Of a DNA stretch of 64,000 nucleotides, positions 11,489 through 24,200 are shown one piece after another. The first letter of the stretch is position 1. Each line of letters begins with the position of its first letter. The notes beneath the pieces are model-generated. The model was not told the origin of the DNA. It saw only the letters and a program-made list of their open reading frames with translations, and did no database searches. Location of the stretch: assembly GCF_963855985.1 (NCBI RefSeq), contig NC_087118.1, positions 4,836,001-4,900,000 on the forward strand, given 5' to 3'. This DNA comes from Ostrinia nubilalis (Eukaryota > Arthropoda > Insecta > Lepidoptera > Crambidae). The position numbers and the translations under genes were made by a program.

Positions 11489-14400
11489 TACAAGTTAATG
11501 TTCATTCGAAAAGACAACTTCCGTATATACAGATAAATAATCCTCCCCTAAAATTACTTATTGACACTGGTTCTAACCAATCATTTTTGTCTCCGGAGGT
11601 CATAAAAAAATATTATCCAAATGTTCAACTAAACCACGAACCATTTTCGGTCACAAATGTGCATTGCACTACACACCACAAATATACAATTGATATACCA
11701 CTTTTTGACGAATTTAACACAAAATAAATGTGTAAATTTTATGCATACAAATTTCACAACGTTTTTGACGGCCTCATTGGCTTAGATTTGTTGGAAAATC
11801 TCAAAGCAAGTGTCAACTTTTCAAGTAAATTGTTGATTACAGAATTTGCGAAAAACCCTATCCGTATGATGGATACTGGAGTTCACAACCTTTTTGAGGC
11901 GTTAGTCAAAGCTAATAGCACTACCACTGTTAAAATTCCCGTAAATACGGAATCTGGCGAAATTTTCATCCCGGAAAATCTCCTTAATCAGTGCATTATT
12001 CCGCCATTAATTACATATTCACAGAAGGGACATGCTTACATTGAGATTAGTAATCCAAGTCGTAATGACATTATCGTCAATTTGACACAACCTTTGAAGT
12101 CGGTTCCCCTGGAAAAAAATTTTGATTGTTTTAATATTGAGACACCGATGCCAAAATCATCCAACATAGAATCCCTTCTTCGAACTGACCATATGAACGA
12201 AGAGGAAAAGCAAAAAATAGTTAAACTTTGCAAGGACTACAGTGACATTTTTTATTATGAGGATTGCCCTCTCACTTTCACAAATACCATCAAGCATCGA
12301 ATAAAAACCACTGACGAAATTCCTGTTTACACAAAATCTTATAGATATCCGTTCGTACACAAAGCAGAGGTTCAGTCACAAATAAATAAGATGCTTCAAC
12401 AAAAAATTATACAACCATCTGAGTCTCCCTGGTCCTCTCCAATCTGGATAGTAGCAAAATGCATCAGGTATGCATCTGGTCGGAAAAAATGGCGCCTAGT
12501 TGTAGACTACAGAAAGCTAAATGAAAAAACAATCTGCGATAGATATCCTATCCCAAATATATCTGACGTATTAGATAAATTAGGTCGTTGTCAATATTTT
12601 ACCACGCTCGATTTGGCGAGTGGTTTCCATCAAATTGAGATGCACCCCGACGATATACAGAAAACCGCTTTTACAGTGGAAAACGGCCATTACGAATATT
12701 GTCGCATGCCGTTTGGCCTCAAAAATGCGCCTTCAACCTTCCAAAGAGCAATGGAAAATGTTCTGCGGGGGTTGATCAATGATATCTGCGTTGTTTATAT
12801 GGATGACATAATTGTTTTTGCAACTTCCCTTCAGGAAAGTATTGCCAACACTGAAAAAGTATTCCAGCGACTTAGAGAAGCAAATTTCAAAATTCAGCTA
12901 GATAAATCGGAATTTCTCAAACATGAAACCGCTTATTTAGGACACATAGTTACACCAGAAGGTGTCAAACCAAATCCTGATAAGGTCCATGCAATCAAAA
13001 ATTTCCCCATTCCAAAAACACCGAAAGAAATAAAGTCATTTCTTGGTCTTCTCGGTTATTACCGAAAATTCATTCCCAATTTTTCAAAATTAACAAAACC
13101 CCTCACTTCATGCCTAAAAAAAGGTGCCAAAATAAACATTGACGACCCAGTTTATGAAAAAACATTCAAAATTTGCCAGGAAATCCTGATGAATGATCCT
13201 ATTCTCAGCTACCCAGATTTTGAAAAAGAATTTAACGTCACAACTGACGCTTCTCATTTCGCCATCGGCGCAGTACTTTCGCAAAGCCCTATTGGCTCAG
13301 ACAAACCAATAGCATTTGCCTCTCGAACGCTCAACGACAACGAAGTCAATTATAGCACAACTGAAAAAGAGTTGCTCGCTATTGTTTGGGCGACAAAATA
13401 CTTCCGCCCATACCTATTTGGCCGAAAATTTAAAATAGTCACCGACCACAAGCCCCTGCAATGGCTCGTGTCTTTAAAGGAGCCCAACTCTCGACTCACG
13501 AGATGGAAGCTCAAGTTGGCTGAGTTCGACTATGAGGTCGTATACAAAAAAGGAACATCTAACACCAACGCGGATGCTCTATCTAGGGTCGTTATTAACA
13601 ATAATGAGACAGAATCCCACGCTGATCAACCTGAGCCCACAGTTCCACAGAGTCCACGTACTTCAGAAGTTTTAGAAGACATCTTATCTCTTATTGGCAA
13701 CGTTTCAGAAATTCCCGACGTAGATAATATACAATTGGACCAATTACAGGATGAAACAGTTCACACTAATCAGGAACAGCCAGTTTTAGAAATTCCTATC
13801 GCTGAAAAATGCGTCAACACCCATAAAAATCAAATTTTTATTCAATTTGTTTTACACTCACCAGCCAAAGTAGATATTAAAGAGATTTTCCCTGGGAAAA
13901 ACCGCATAATTGCTCAAATTGGCCTCAATGATTTATCGAAAAACATTATTGATTTATTTAAACATTACATTCGACCTGATATCCAGCATGGCGTTTGGCT
14001 TTCAGATTTTAATTACTCACCAGATCTTACCAAAATATTGCAAACAACTTTTAAAAACTCCGCATACGATCTTGTGTTCTTTAAAAACAAATTGCAGGAC
14101 GTTATTGACACAGATGAGCAGTATCGTATTACAAAAGCTTATCACGAAGGTAAATCTAATCACAGAGGCATAGTAGAAACGGAAAAACAACTTAAAAGGA
14201 ATTACTATTGGCCAAATATTCCTAAAACAGTAACCGAAATTATAAATAACTGTTCATCTTGTCAAACAAATAAATATGAAAGACATCCCAATAAACAAAT
14301 GCTCCAATTCACACCGGTCCCTACAAAACCATTCGAAATTATACATGTTGATACTTTCCAAATTAAAGGCCAAAAGTTTCTGACAATTATAGATACATTC

Positions 14401-15193
14401 TCAAAATATGCTCAAGCATACCCCCTGGATAGCATAACAGGAGTAAGTGTCATTAACTCACTCACGATCTGGATGACTCACCATGGCTTACCTTTAAATA
14501 TCACCGCTGACCAAGGGACAGAATTTAAAAAGCTACCCCTCAAAGAATTTGCCGCATTACACAAAATTAATTTACATTTTACCATGCAGCGTCAATAATC
14601 CTCAATCGAATGGAGCTATTGAGAGATTTCATTCGACTATATTAGAACACATTCGACTTTTACAACAAAACCACAAACAGTCCACCATCACTGAGTTGAT
14701 CCTGTTTGCAGTATTGGCATATAATAATTCAATACATTCCGCCACAGATAAAAAACCTATAGAAATTATTAATGGCCATTTAGATAACCGCGATCCGTTT
14801 GACATTCTTTTGGAAAAACAATGTTTACAAAATTACATAAATAAACATAAAGAAATAACAACAACAATGTACGAAAAAATTAACGAACGTCTAAATTCTA
14901 AACAAATAAATACTATTAATAAACGTAATGAGTCCTTAGAAGCTCCCCTCGAATATGAAGAGGATAAGGCCATTTATTCAAAAAATCCACTTGCTGTCCG
15001 CCACAAGGACCAACCGCGATATTTGACTAGGACCGCCGCGAGAGATTTGGGTATTAAAGTTGCAGACGTCAGAGAACAAGAGTACCATAAGCGAAACATA
15101 CGAAGGCCTCTTAAAATGCAACGTTCTTTGTTACAGGACGACGGCGAGCTACCCGGCACAAGCCGAGGAAGCGAAACTAACGCCGATGACTGA
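11455..15193 (+). pseudogene. pol: Errantivirus pol: protease, RT, RNase H, integrase (two breaks)
   Basis: Replication polyprotein. An aspartic protease with DTGS lies at 11563-11574. An in-frame TAA at 11725-11727 cuts protease from the rest. Reverse transcriptase follows with YRKLN, LDLASGFHQI, FGLKNAP and YMDD at 12796-12807. RNase H has TDASHFAIGAVL, the TEKELLAIVWA helix and TDHKPL. The integrase has an HHCC zinc domain (about 14130-14290), HVDTF and TADQGTEF as catalytic Asp positions. Near 14590 the frame shifts; the catalytic Glu region (NGAIERFHS) and C-terminal domain continue to 15193. Domain order PR-RT-RH-IN is standard for Ty3/gypsy. Confidence 0.9.
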
Positions 15194-16316
15194 TAACCCC
15201 GGAATATTGCCATTCAAATTAGGATTATCTAAAGTTAAACAAACTGATCACGTCTTTTTACATCTTATTAATTTAGACAGCATTAGAGACCAAATAATTA
15301 TCACCAAAAATCAGGCTCTCACCCTAGAGGCTTTGATTAGCGATTTAAATAGGGATTATAAATTTAGATTTGTTATTTTACATCAGTTTATTTCTGATAA
15401 ACTAACTAGTATTCTCGATAAGTTTAATTTGTTAAGTCGATCTAGATTTAGAAGAGCGCTTATAGATGGACTTGGTACGATTATTCATAGTATTACTGGT
15501 AATCTAGACCAGGACGATGCCGTAAGATACGATAAAGCAATAAACATACTTCGGAAAAATCAAAACGAAATTACACACCATGTTAATGAGGCAATTACTT
15601 TGAACAAACTCTTTTTGAAAAATTTTAATACAACAATTTCGTCTATTGTTCAGAATCAAAACAAATTATCAACAAAGATTTCGGAAATTTTAAAACAAGT
15701 AAACTACTCTGAACAATCTTTTATTGATTTTGTAAAATTGGACAGTTCTTATAAATTATTGGAAATTAACGTACAAATTATTTTGGAAACCCTGACTGAT
15801 CTAGAGACAGCGATATCACTGTCTACGAAACATATTGCTTATCGTAACATATTATCGTCCTCAAATGTAGCATATTTTGTATCAGAACTTACTAAACATT
15901 ACAAGCCTGATCAATTGGTAACGACCGATTTGAAAGAATCTCGTATTTTTTGTAGCTTTTTAGACATAGGCTCTTACTTTAGCGATAATAAGTTGATATT
16001 TGTTATAAAAGTACCGATATTCTATATGGATATATTTACATACTATCAATTGTTCCCAATCCCCACATCCAATAATACTATCCTTATTCCTAACAAATCC
16101 TACCTGGTTATGAACGAAAATGCGTACCAGTACTTGGAATCACCCTGCATAAGAACAGGAAAATTTCACTACTGCCAAGAAAACACTCTCCTGCAGAGCC
16201 CGGAACAAAATCGTAACTGTGTGTACGACCTGATTATATCTCAGAAACTATCGTCGCAATGTCAATATGAACAAGTCAAAATAGAGCAGGAAATATTTGA
16301 AAAGATAAATGAGGAA
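15060..16316 (+). pseudogene. env: Errantivirus env, N-terminal segment
   Basis: Envelope glycoprotein of the errantivirus, overlapping the pol 3' end in another frame. Env is normally made from a spliced subgenomic RNA, so the true start is uncertain; reading is open from 15060. A furin-type RFRR site is at 15444-15455, followed by the conserved fusion-peptide region with a GLGTII core and ITGNLD, as in insect errantivirus and baculovirus F-like envelopes. The ectodomain continues to 16316 and is then cut by a composite Helitron between an A and a T. The same codon phase resumes at 26102, with no duplication or loss. Confidence 0.85.
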
Positions 16317-16967
16317 TCTAAATATATAAAAGGAGAAACTGACTGACTGACTGACAGATCAACGCACAGCCTAAACGGCTAAACGTAGGCACTTGAAATT
16401 TGGAAGGGACGTAGTTTAGGTACCGTAGAGGTGCACTAAGAAAGGAATTCCCGAAATTCCCACGGGAACGGGAATTAGCGGAAAAATCCTTTTGTATGAA
16501 CAATCTAAACCGCTTAAGTTATATGCTTGAAATTAAGTGTGCAGGTACCTTAGTAAACTTAAAGCTTAGGTACAACAGGATATCGTAAAATTCCCACGGG
16601 AACGGGAGTTACCGGGAAAAAACATATGTATGAAAAAATCTAAACTGCGTAAGATAGACGCTTGAAATTTGGCATGCAGGTGCCTTAGTAAATTTAAAGC
16701 TTAGGTACAACAGGATATCGTAAAATTCCCACGGGAACGGGAGTTAGCGGGAAAAAACATATGTATGAAAAAATCTAAACTGCGTAAGATAGACGCTTGA
16801 AATTTGGCATGCAGGTACCTTAGTAAACTTAAAGCTTAGTTACAACAGGATATTGCAAAATTCCTACGGGAACGGGAGTTAACCGCTGAAGATAGATGAA
16901 GGGGGTAAAACGGGATCCACGCGTATAAAGTCGCGGGCGGCCGCTAGCTATCATCTATCTATCTATA
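16317..16967 (+). repeat. B unit (4-module form)
   Basis: About 650 bp: a head (TCTAAATATAT, a GACT run, the AACGCACAGCC block), four modules of about 135 bp beginning at CTTGAAATT (16392, 16526, 16661, 16796), and a tail with GGATCCACGCGTA, GCGGCCGCTAG and a CTATCATCTATCT run. The first module is diverged from the others. A 61-codon antisense ORF in it (16318-16503) is repeated wherever the unit is repeated and looks fortuitous. Confidence 0.85.
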
Positions 16968-17324
16968 CAGGGTGGAAACGATAAGTGATCTCACTCGATT
17001 ATTTCTAAACTATGCAAGATATCGAAAAACTGGTTACTGATCCTGAAAGTGCTTAACGAGCTCTATCCAACGGTACCAATAATAGGTTACAAAATAAACG
17101 GGATCTATCTGAAAATTCAATGTTTCCAGCTTCCATACATTTAATAAAACCACTTAATATTAAAAACTATACAAACTATCCAAAAACTGGTTACTGATCC
17201 TAAAAGTGCTTTATGAGCTCTATTTAACGGTACCAATAATAAGTTACAAAATAAACTGCATCTATCTGAAAATTCAATGTTTCCGACTTCCATACATTTA
17301 GTACTGCCACAGTCATGGCACTCA
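16968..17324 (+). repeat. Repeat H, 5' part (CAGGGTGG-terminated foldback)
   Basis: Begins CAGGGTGGAAACGATAAG after a TA. It contains two direct copies of a block of about 160 bp (start near 17028 and near 17180). Its continuation after Helitron A1 (18905-19116) includes an inverted copy of the same block near 19047-19110, so H is a foldback-type element. Its distal terminus is lost at the B unit starting at 19117. Confidence 0.65.
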
Positions 17325-18904
17325 TCTATACTAATATTATAAAGCTGAAGAGTTTGTTTGTTTGTTTGTTTGTTTGTTTGTTTGTTTGTTTGTTTGGTTG
17401 AACGCGCTAATCTCAGGAACTACTAGACCGATTTGAAAAATTCTTTTTGTGTTGGATAGCCCGTTAGTTCCTGAAGGCTTTAGGCTATATATCATCACGC
17501 TAAGACCAATAGGAGCGGAGCACCAATGAAGAATGTTTCAAATCAGTGATTTTTTTCCTTTTGAGAGCTGACGCTGCGTAAACGGTTAAAGTTTCGCAAA
17601 AATCATGTATGACAGAATTGTTCCCCTTTAAAAGTTCTAAAAAAAAATCCGCGATAGCATATGTCTATCTTTTAAGGTTGGCTCATAGTAACCCTTTTTA
17701 TCCAAAAATAAATCTGTTTTAAATTAATTCATTATTTGCGGAGGTTTTTTCATAAACATGATATTAATCCTTATCCAAATAAATAAGTTATTGATCACAA
17801 GTATTTAATTTTAAACATACTTGGCCTTTACACCATTCGATTTCAATAAATATCTTAGAAGATATCGCAGTTTTAAAATATCATCGCAGCAAAATAATGA
17901 TCAAGTACTGCGCGCGCCACTGATGGATCAATGCACAGCCTAAACCGCTGATCGTAGAGACCTGAAACTTGGACGGTGTGTTATTTGTATGACGCAAGCA
18001 TCTGATAAGAAAGAATTTTCCAAAATTCTACCCCTAAGGAGGTAAAAAGGGGGGGCAAAGTTTGTATGGGATAACGAGATTCCTTCGTTCAATCTACTTC
18101 AAATTTCGCATAAGCATTCTATAACAGAATTAATGGAAAATGTGTTTCGTATTTTAGTGAAATGCACCCCCTAACTATGTTAAAAAGGGGTAGAAAGTTA
18201 TTTTAGTGGTGATTTGCTTCAAAATTGATATTAATTACTCATTAGTGCATTTTTTTTTTTCAAACATGTCATGTTAAAGACTATCATAATCTAGGTGCCC
18301 GCTGCGTGCGCTCGCCTAATAATGCATAGTAATGCATGACGGTCATGCCGCGGGCACCTGCTTGCGCTGTATACATAAACTTATTTTCGCTCGAGAGTTT
18401 TGGCGGAGGCCCTTGAGGTAGTGGGAGTAGTCTTGAGGAAAAGCTCATTCTCCCACGGCCAGTGGCATGCTAAAAGCTTGGTGATTCTAGCACCCGTAGA
18501 AAAATAAAAAAAAGGTTTACCAATAATACTGCGGTAGGTGTAGTTTTCGATTTCGTTGTAAAAAGATAATACCACCGATCAAAGGCCGAGCTGCATATTC
18601 ATAAAATATAAGAAAAAAATATTTTTATGTTTATTTAACCTTTAAGATTTTTATATTTTATAAGTATGGAAATCCTTGGGGGAGGCCTTTGTCCAGCAGT
18701 GGACATCTTTCGACTGAAACGAACGAAGTATTCAAACATTTAGATAATAACGGTAAAACATTTAAAAATCGTATGAGAACGTTTTCGACTTCTCCGCGGA
18801 CGAAGTCGCGGGCAAAAGCTATTTGTAAAATAATTAGACTAAATTATTAAAAGTGCCTACCCAAAGTCATTATTCCACGCGGACGAAGTCGCAGGCACAG
18901 CTAG
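17325..18904 (+). mobile_element. Helitron A1, non-autonomous, 1580 bp
   Basis: Starts TCTATACTAATATTATAAAG, followed by a (TTTG)11 microsatellite, and ends with the CGCGGACGAAGTCGCAGGC hairpin and CTAG at 18901-18904. It is inserted between A and T of repeat H. This is the classic lepidopteran non-autonomous Helitron layout. Around 18668-18727 it carries a fragment matching the 3' end of the CFDP2-like LINE at 58780-58840. No Rep or helicase is encoded. The 64-codon antisense ORF at 18381-18575 is conserved only because the element is repeated. Confidence 0.85.
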
Positions 18905-19116
18905 TGTCTTGATAATATTATAGCAAGTAAAGCCTAGAACCAATGTTTTCCATGAATAATTTTAAATAAGAATGCAATTTACGAGTTCATTTTAAGTGTT
19001 TATTATTTAATAAAAAAAAATCAACACTTTTTATATTGTGTGACTGGCATACATTTAGTATGGGAGCTGAAAACATCGAATTTTCGAATAGATCCAGTTA
19101 ATTCTGTAACCTATCT
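18905..19116 (+). repeat. Repeat H, 3' part
   Basis: Resumes repeat H after Helitron A1. It contains an inverted copy of the H internal block, then meets the next B unit head. Confidence 0.6.
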
Positions 19117-20860
19117 TCTAAATATATAAAAGGAGAAACTGACTGACTGACTGACAGATCAACGCACAGCCTAAACGGTTAAACGTAGGCACTTGAAATT
19201 TGGAAGGGACGTAGTTTAGGTACCGTAGAGGTGCACTAAGAAAGGAATTCCCGAAATTCCCACGGGAATGGGAATTAGCCGGAAAATACTTTTGTATGAA
19301 AAATCTAAACCGCTTAAGTTAGACGCTTGAAATTTGGTATGCAGGTACCTTAGTAAACTTAAAGCTTAGGTACAACAGGATACCGCAAAATTCCCACGGG
19401 AACGGGAGTTAGCGGGAAAAAACATATGTATGAAAAAATCTAAACTGCGTAAGATAGACGCTTGAAATTTGGCATGCAGGTACCTTAGTAAACTTAAAGC
19501 TTAGTTACAACAGGATATTGCAAAAATCTTACGGGAACGGGAGTTAGCGGGAAAAAACATTTGTATGAAAAAAATCTAAACCGCTTAAAATAGATGAAGG
19601 GGGTAAAACGGGGTCCACGCGTACGAAGTCGCGGGCGGCCGCTAGCTATCATCTATCTTCTATCTAAATATATAAAAGGAGAAACTGACTGACTGACTGA
19701 CAGATCAACGCACAGCCTAAACGGTTAAACGTAGGCACTTGAAATTTGGAAGGGACGTAGTTTAGGTACCGTAGAGGTGCACTAAGAAAGGAATTCCCGA
19801 AATTCCCACGGGAACGGGAATTAGCGGGAAAATACTTTTGTATGAAAAATCTAAACCGCTTAAGTTAGACGCTTGAAATTTGGTATGCAGGTACCTTAGT
19901 AAACTTAAAGCTTAGGTACAACAGGATACCGCAAAATTCCCACGGGAACGGGAGTTAGCGGGAAAAAACATATGTATGAAAAATCTAAACTGCGTAAGAT
20001 AGACGCTTGAAATTTGGCATGCAGGTACCTTAGTAAACTGAAAGCTTAGTAACAACAGGATATTGCAAAAATCTTACGGGAACGGGAGTTAGCGGGAAAA
20101 AACATTTGTATGAAAAAAATCTAAACCGCTTAAGATAGATGAAGGGGGTAAAACGGGATCCACGCGTACGAAGTCGCGGGCGGCCGCTAGCTATCATCTA
20201 TCTATCTATATCTAAATATATAAAAGGAGAAACTGACTGACTGACTGACAGATCAACGCACAGCCTAAACGGCTAAACGTAGGCACTTGAAATTTGGAAG
20301 GGACGTAGTTTAGGTACCGTAGAGGTGCACTAAGAAAGGAATTCCCGAAATTCCCACGGGAACGAGAATTAGCGGAAAAATCCTTTTGTATGAACAATCT
20401 AAACCGCTTAAGTTATATGCTTGAAATTAAGTGTGCAGGTACCTTAGTAAACTTAAAGCTTAGGTACAACAGGATATCGTAAAATTCCCACGGGAACGGG
20501 AGTTACCGGGAAAAAACATATGTATGAAAAAATCTAAACTGCGTAAGATAGACGCTTGAAATTTGGCATGCAGGTGCCTTAGTAAATTTAAAGCTTAGGT
20601 ACAACAGGATATCGTAAAATTCCCACGGGAACGGGAGTTAGCGGGAAAAAACATATGTATGAAAAAATCTAAACTGCGTAAGATAGACGCTTGAAATTTG
20701 GCATGCAGGTACCTTAGTAAACTTAAAGCTTAGTTACAACAGGATATTGCAAAATTCCTACGGGAACGGGAGTTAACCGCTGAAGATAGATGAAGGGGGT
20801 AAAACGGGATCCACGCGTATAAAGTCGCGGGCGGCCGCTAGCTATCATCTATCTATCTAT
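19117..20860 (+). repeat. Three tandem B units (19117-19662, 19663-20210, 20211-20860)
   Basis: Head-to-tail units of 546, 548 and about 650 bp, each beginning TCTAAATATATAAAAGG. Joints consist of a variable number of ATCT steps. The 20211 unit and everything after it, up to the break in A2, is nearly identical to 16317-18120, showing a large direct duplication of the B-H-A block. Confidence 0.85.
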
Positions 20861-21218
20861 ACAGGGTGGAAACGATAAGTGATCTCACTCGATTATTTCT
20901 AAACTATGCAAGATATCGAAAAACTGGTTACTGATCCTGAAAGTGCTTAACGAGCTCTATCCAACGGTACCAATAATAGGTTACAAAATAAACGGGATCT
21001 ATCTGAAAATTCAATGTTTCCAGCTTCCATACATTTAATAAAACCACTTAATATTAAAAACTATACAAACTATCCAAAAACTGGTTACTGATCCTAAAAG
21101 TGCTTCATGAGCTCTATTTAACGGTACCAATAATAAGTTACAAAATAAACTGCATCTATCTGAAAATTCAATGTTTCCGACTTCCATACATTTAGTACTG
21201 CCACAGTCATGGCACTCA
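20861..21218 (+). repeat. Repeat H, second copy (5' part)
   Basis: Near-identical to 16968-17324, and interrupted by Helitron A2 at the same base as H copy 1 by A1. The H-A combination was therefore duplicated together rather than hit twice. Confidence 0.75.
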
Positions 21219-24200
21219 TCTATACTAATATTATAAAGCTGAAGAGTTTGTTTGTTTGTTTGTTTGTTTGTTTGTTTGTTTGGTTGAACGCGCTAATCTC
21301 AGGAACTACTAGACCGATTTGAAAAATTCTTTTTGTGTTGGATAGCCCGTTAGTTCCTGAAGGCTTTAGGCTATATATCATCACGCTAAGACCAATAGGA
21401 GCGGAGCACCAATGAAGAATGTTTCAAATCAGTGATTTTTTTCCTTTTGAGAGCTGACGCTGCGTAAACGGTTAAAGTTTCGCAAAAATCATGTATGACA
21501 GAATTGTTCCCCTTTAAAAGTTCTAAAAAAAAATCCGCGATAGCATATGTCTATCTTTTAAGGTTGGCTCATAGTAACCCTTTTTATCCAAAAATAAATC
21601 TGTTTTAAATTAATTCATTATTTGCGGAGGTTTTTTCATAAACATGATATTAATCCTTATCCAAATAAATAAGTTATTGATCACAAGTATTTAATTTTAA
21701 ACATACTTGGCCTTTACACCATTCGATTTCAATAAATATCTTAGAAGATATCGCAGTTTTAAAATATCATCGCAGCAAAATAATGATCAAGTACTGCGCG
21801 CGCCACTGATGGATCAATGCACAGCCTAAACCGCTGATCGTAGAGACCTGAAACTTGGACGGTGTGTTATTTGTATGACGCAAGCATCTGATAAGAAAGA
21901 ATTTTCCAAAATTCTACCCCTAAGGAGGTAAAAAGGGGTGGCAAAGTTTGTATGGGATAACGAGATTCCTTCGTTCAATCTACTTCAAATTTCGCATAAG
22001 CATTCTATAACAGAACTAGCTGTGCCCGCGACTTCGTCCGCGTGGAATAATGACTTTGGGTAGGCACTTTTAATAATTTAGTCTAATTATTTTACAAATA
22101 GCTTTTGCCCGCGACTTCGTCCGCGGAGAAGTCGAAAACGTTCTCATACGATTTTTAAATGTTTTACCGTTATTATCTAAATGTTTGAATACTTCGTTCG
22201 TTTCAGTCGAAAGATGTCCACTGCTGGACAAAGGCCTCCCCCAAGGATTTCCATACTTATAAAATATAAAAATCTTAAAGGTTAAATAAACATAAAAATA
22301 TTTTTTTCTTATATTTTATGAATATGCAGCTCGGCCTTTGATCGGTGGTATTATCTTTTTACAACGAAATCGAAAACTACACCTACCGCAGTATTATTGG
22401 TAAACCTTTTTTTTATTTTTCTACGGGTGCTAGAATCACCAAGCTTTTAGCATGCCACTGGCCGTGGGAGAATGAGCTTTTCCTCAAGACTACTCCCACT
22501 ACCTCAAGGGCCTCCGCCAAAACTCTCGCGCGAAAATAAGTTTATGTATACAGCGCAAGCAGGTGCCCGCGGCATGACCGTCATGCATTACTATGCATTG
22601 TTAGGCGAGCGCACGCAGCGGGCACCTAGATTATGATAGTCTTTAACATGACATGTTTGAAAAAAAAAAATGCACTAATGAGTAATTAATATCAATTTTG
22701 AAGCAAATCACCACTAAAATAACTTTCTACCCCTTTTTAACATAGTTAGGGGGTGCATTTCACTAAAATACGAAACACATCTTCCATTAATTCTGTTATA
22801 GAATGCTTATGCGAAATTTGAAGTAGATTGAACGAAGGAATCTCGTTATCCCATACAAACTTTGCCACCCCTTTTTACCTCCTTAGGGGTAGAATTTTGG
22901 AAAATTCTTTCTTATCAGATGCTTGCGTCATACAAATAACACACCGTCCAAGTTTCAGGTCTCTACGATCAGCGGTTTAGGCTGTGCATTGATCCATCAG
23001 TGGCGCGCGCAGTACTTGATCATTATTTTGCTGCGATGATATTTTAAAACTGCGATATCTTCTAAGATATTTATTGAAATCGAATGGTGTAAAGGCCAAG
23101 TATGTTTAAAATTAAATACTTGTGATCAATAACTTATTTATTTGGATAAGGATTAATATCATGTTTATGAAAAAACCTCCGCAAATAATGAATTAATTTA
23201 AAACAGATTTATTTTTGGATAAAAAGGGTTACTATGAGCCAACCTTAAAAGATAGACATATGCTATCGCGGATTTTTTTTTAGAACTTTTAAAGGGGAAC
23301 AATTCTGTCATACATGATTTTTGCGAAACTTTAACCGTTTACGCAGCGTCAGCTCTCAAAAGGAAAAAAATCACTGATTTGAAACATTCTTCATTGGTGC
23401 TCCGCTCCTATTGGTCTTAGCGTGATGATATATAGCCTAAAGCCTTCAGGAACTAACGGGCTATCCAACACAAAAAGAATTTTTCAAATCGGTCTAGTAG
23501 TTCCTGAGATTAGCGCGTTCAACCAAACAAACAAACAAACAAACAAACTCTTCAGCTTTATAATATTAGTATAGATGAGTGCCATGACTGTGGCAGTACT
23601 AAATGTATGGAAGTCGGAAACATTGAATTTTCAGATAGATGCAGTTTATTTTGTAACTTATTATTGGTACCGTTAAATAGAGCTCATGAAGCACTTTTAG
23701 GATCAGTAACCAGTTTTTGGATAGTTTGTATAGTTTTTAATATTAAGTGGTTTTATTAAATGTATGGAAGCTGGAAACATTGAATTTTCAGATAGATCCC
23801 GTTTATTTTGTAACCTATTATTGGTACCGTTGGATAGAGCTCGTTAAGCACTTTCAGGATCAGTAACCAGTTTTTCGATATCTTGCATAGTTTAGAAATA
23901 ATCGAGTGAGATCACTTATCGTTTCCACCCTGTATAGATAGATAGATGATAGCTAGCGGCCGCCCGCGACTTTATACGCGTGGATCCCGTTTTACCCCCT
24001 TCATCTATCTTCAGCGGTTAACTCCCGTTCCCGTAGGAATTTTGCAATATCCTGTTGTAACTAAGCTTTAAGTTTACTAAGGTACCTGCATGCCAAATTT
24101 CAAGCGTCTATCTTACGCAGTTTAGATTTTTTCATACATATGTTTTTTCCCGCTAACTCCCGTTCCCGTGGGAATTTTACGATATCCTGTTGTACCTAAG

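Noticed and set aside
16318..16503. Short ORF of 61 codons, repeated at 20212-20397 and 24397-24582
   Set aside because: It is conserved only because the B unit is duplicated; no start context, domain or independent conservation.
16900..16960. GGATCC, ACGCGT, GCGGCCGC and GCTAGC in close order look like a cloning polylinker
   Set aside because: The same order recurs with natural variation in every B unit, in both orientations and inside endogenous elements, so it is the native Helitron 3' hairpin region and not vector.
18381..18575. Short ORF of 64 codons repeated at 22345 and 25382
   Set aside because: Lies inside non-coding Helitron A copies; copies are too similar to infer selection.
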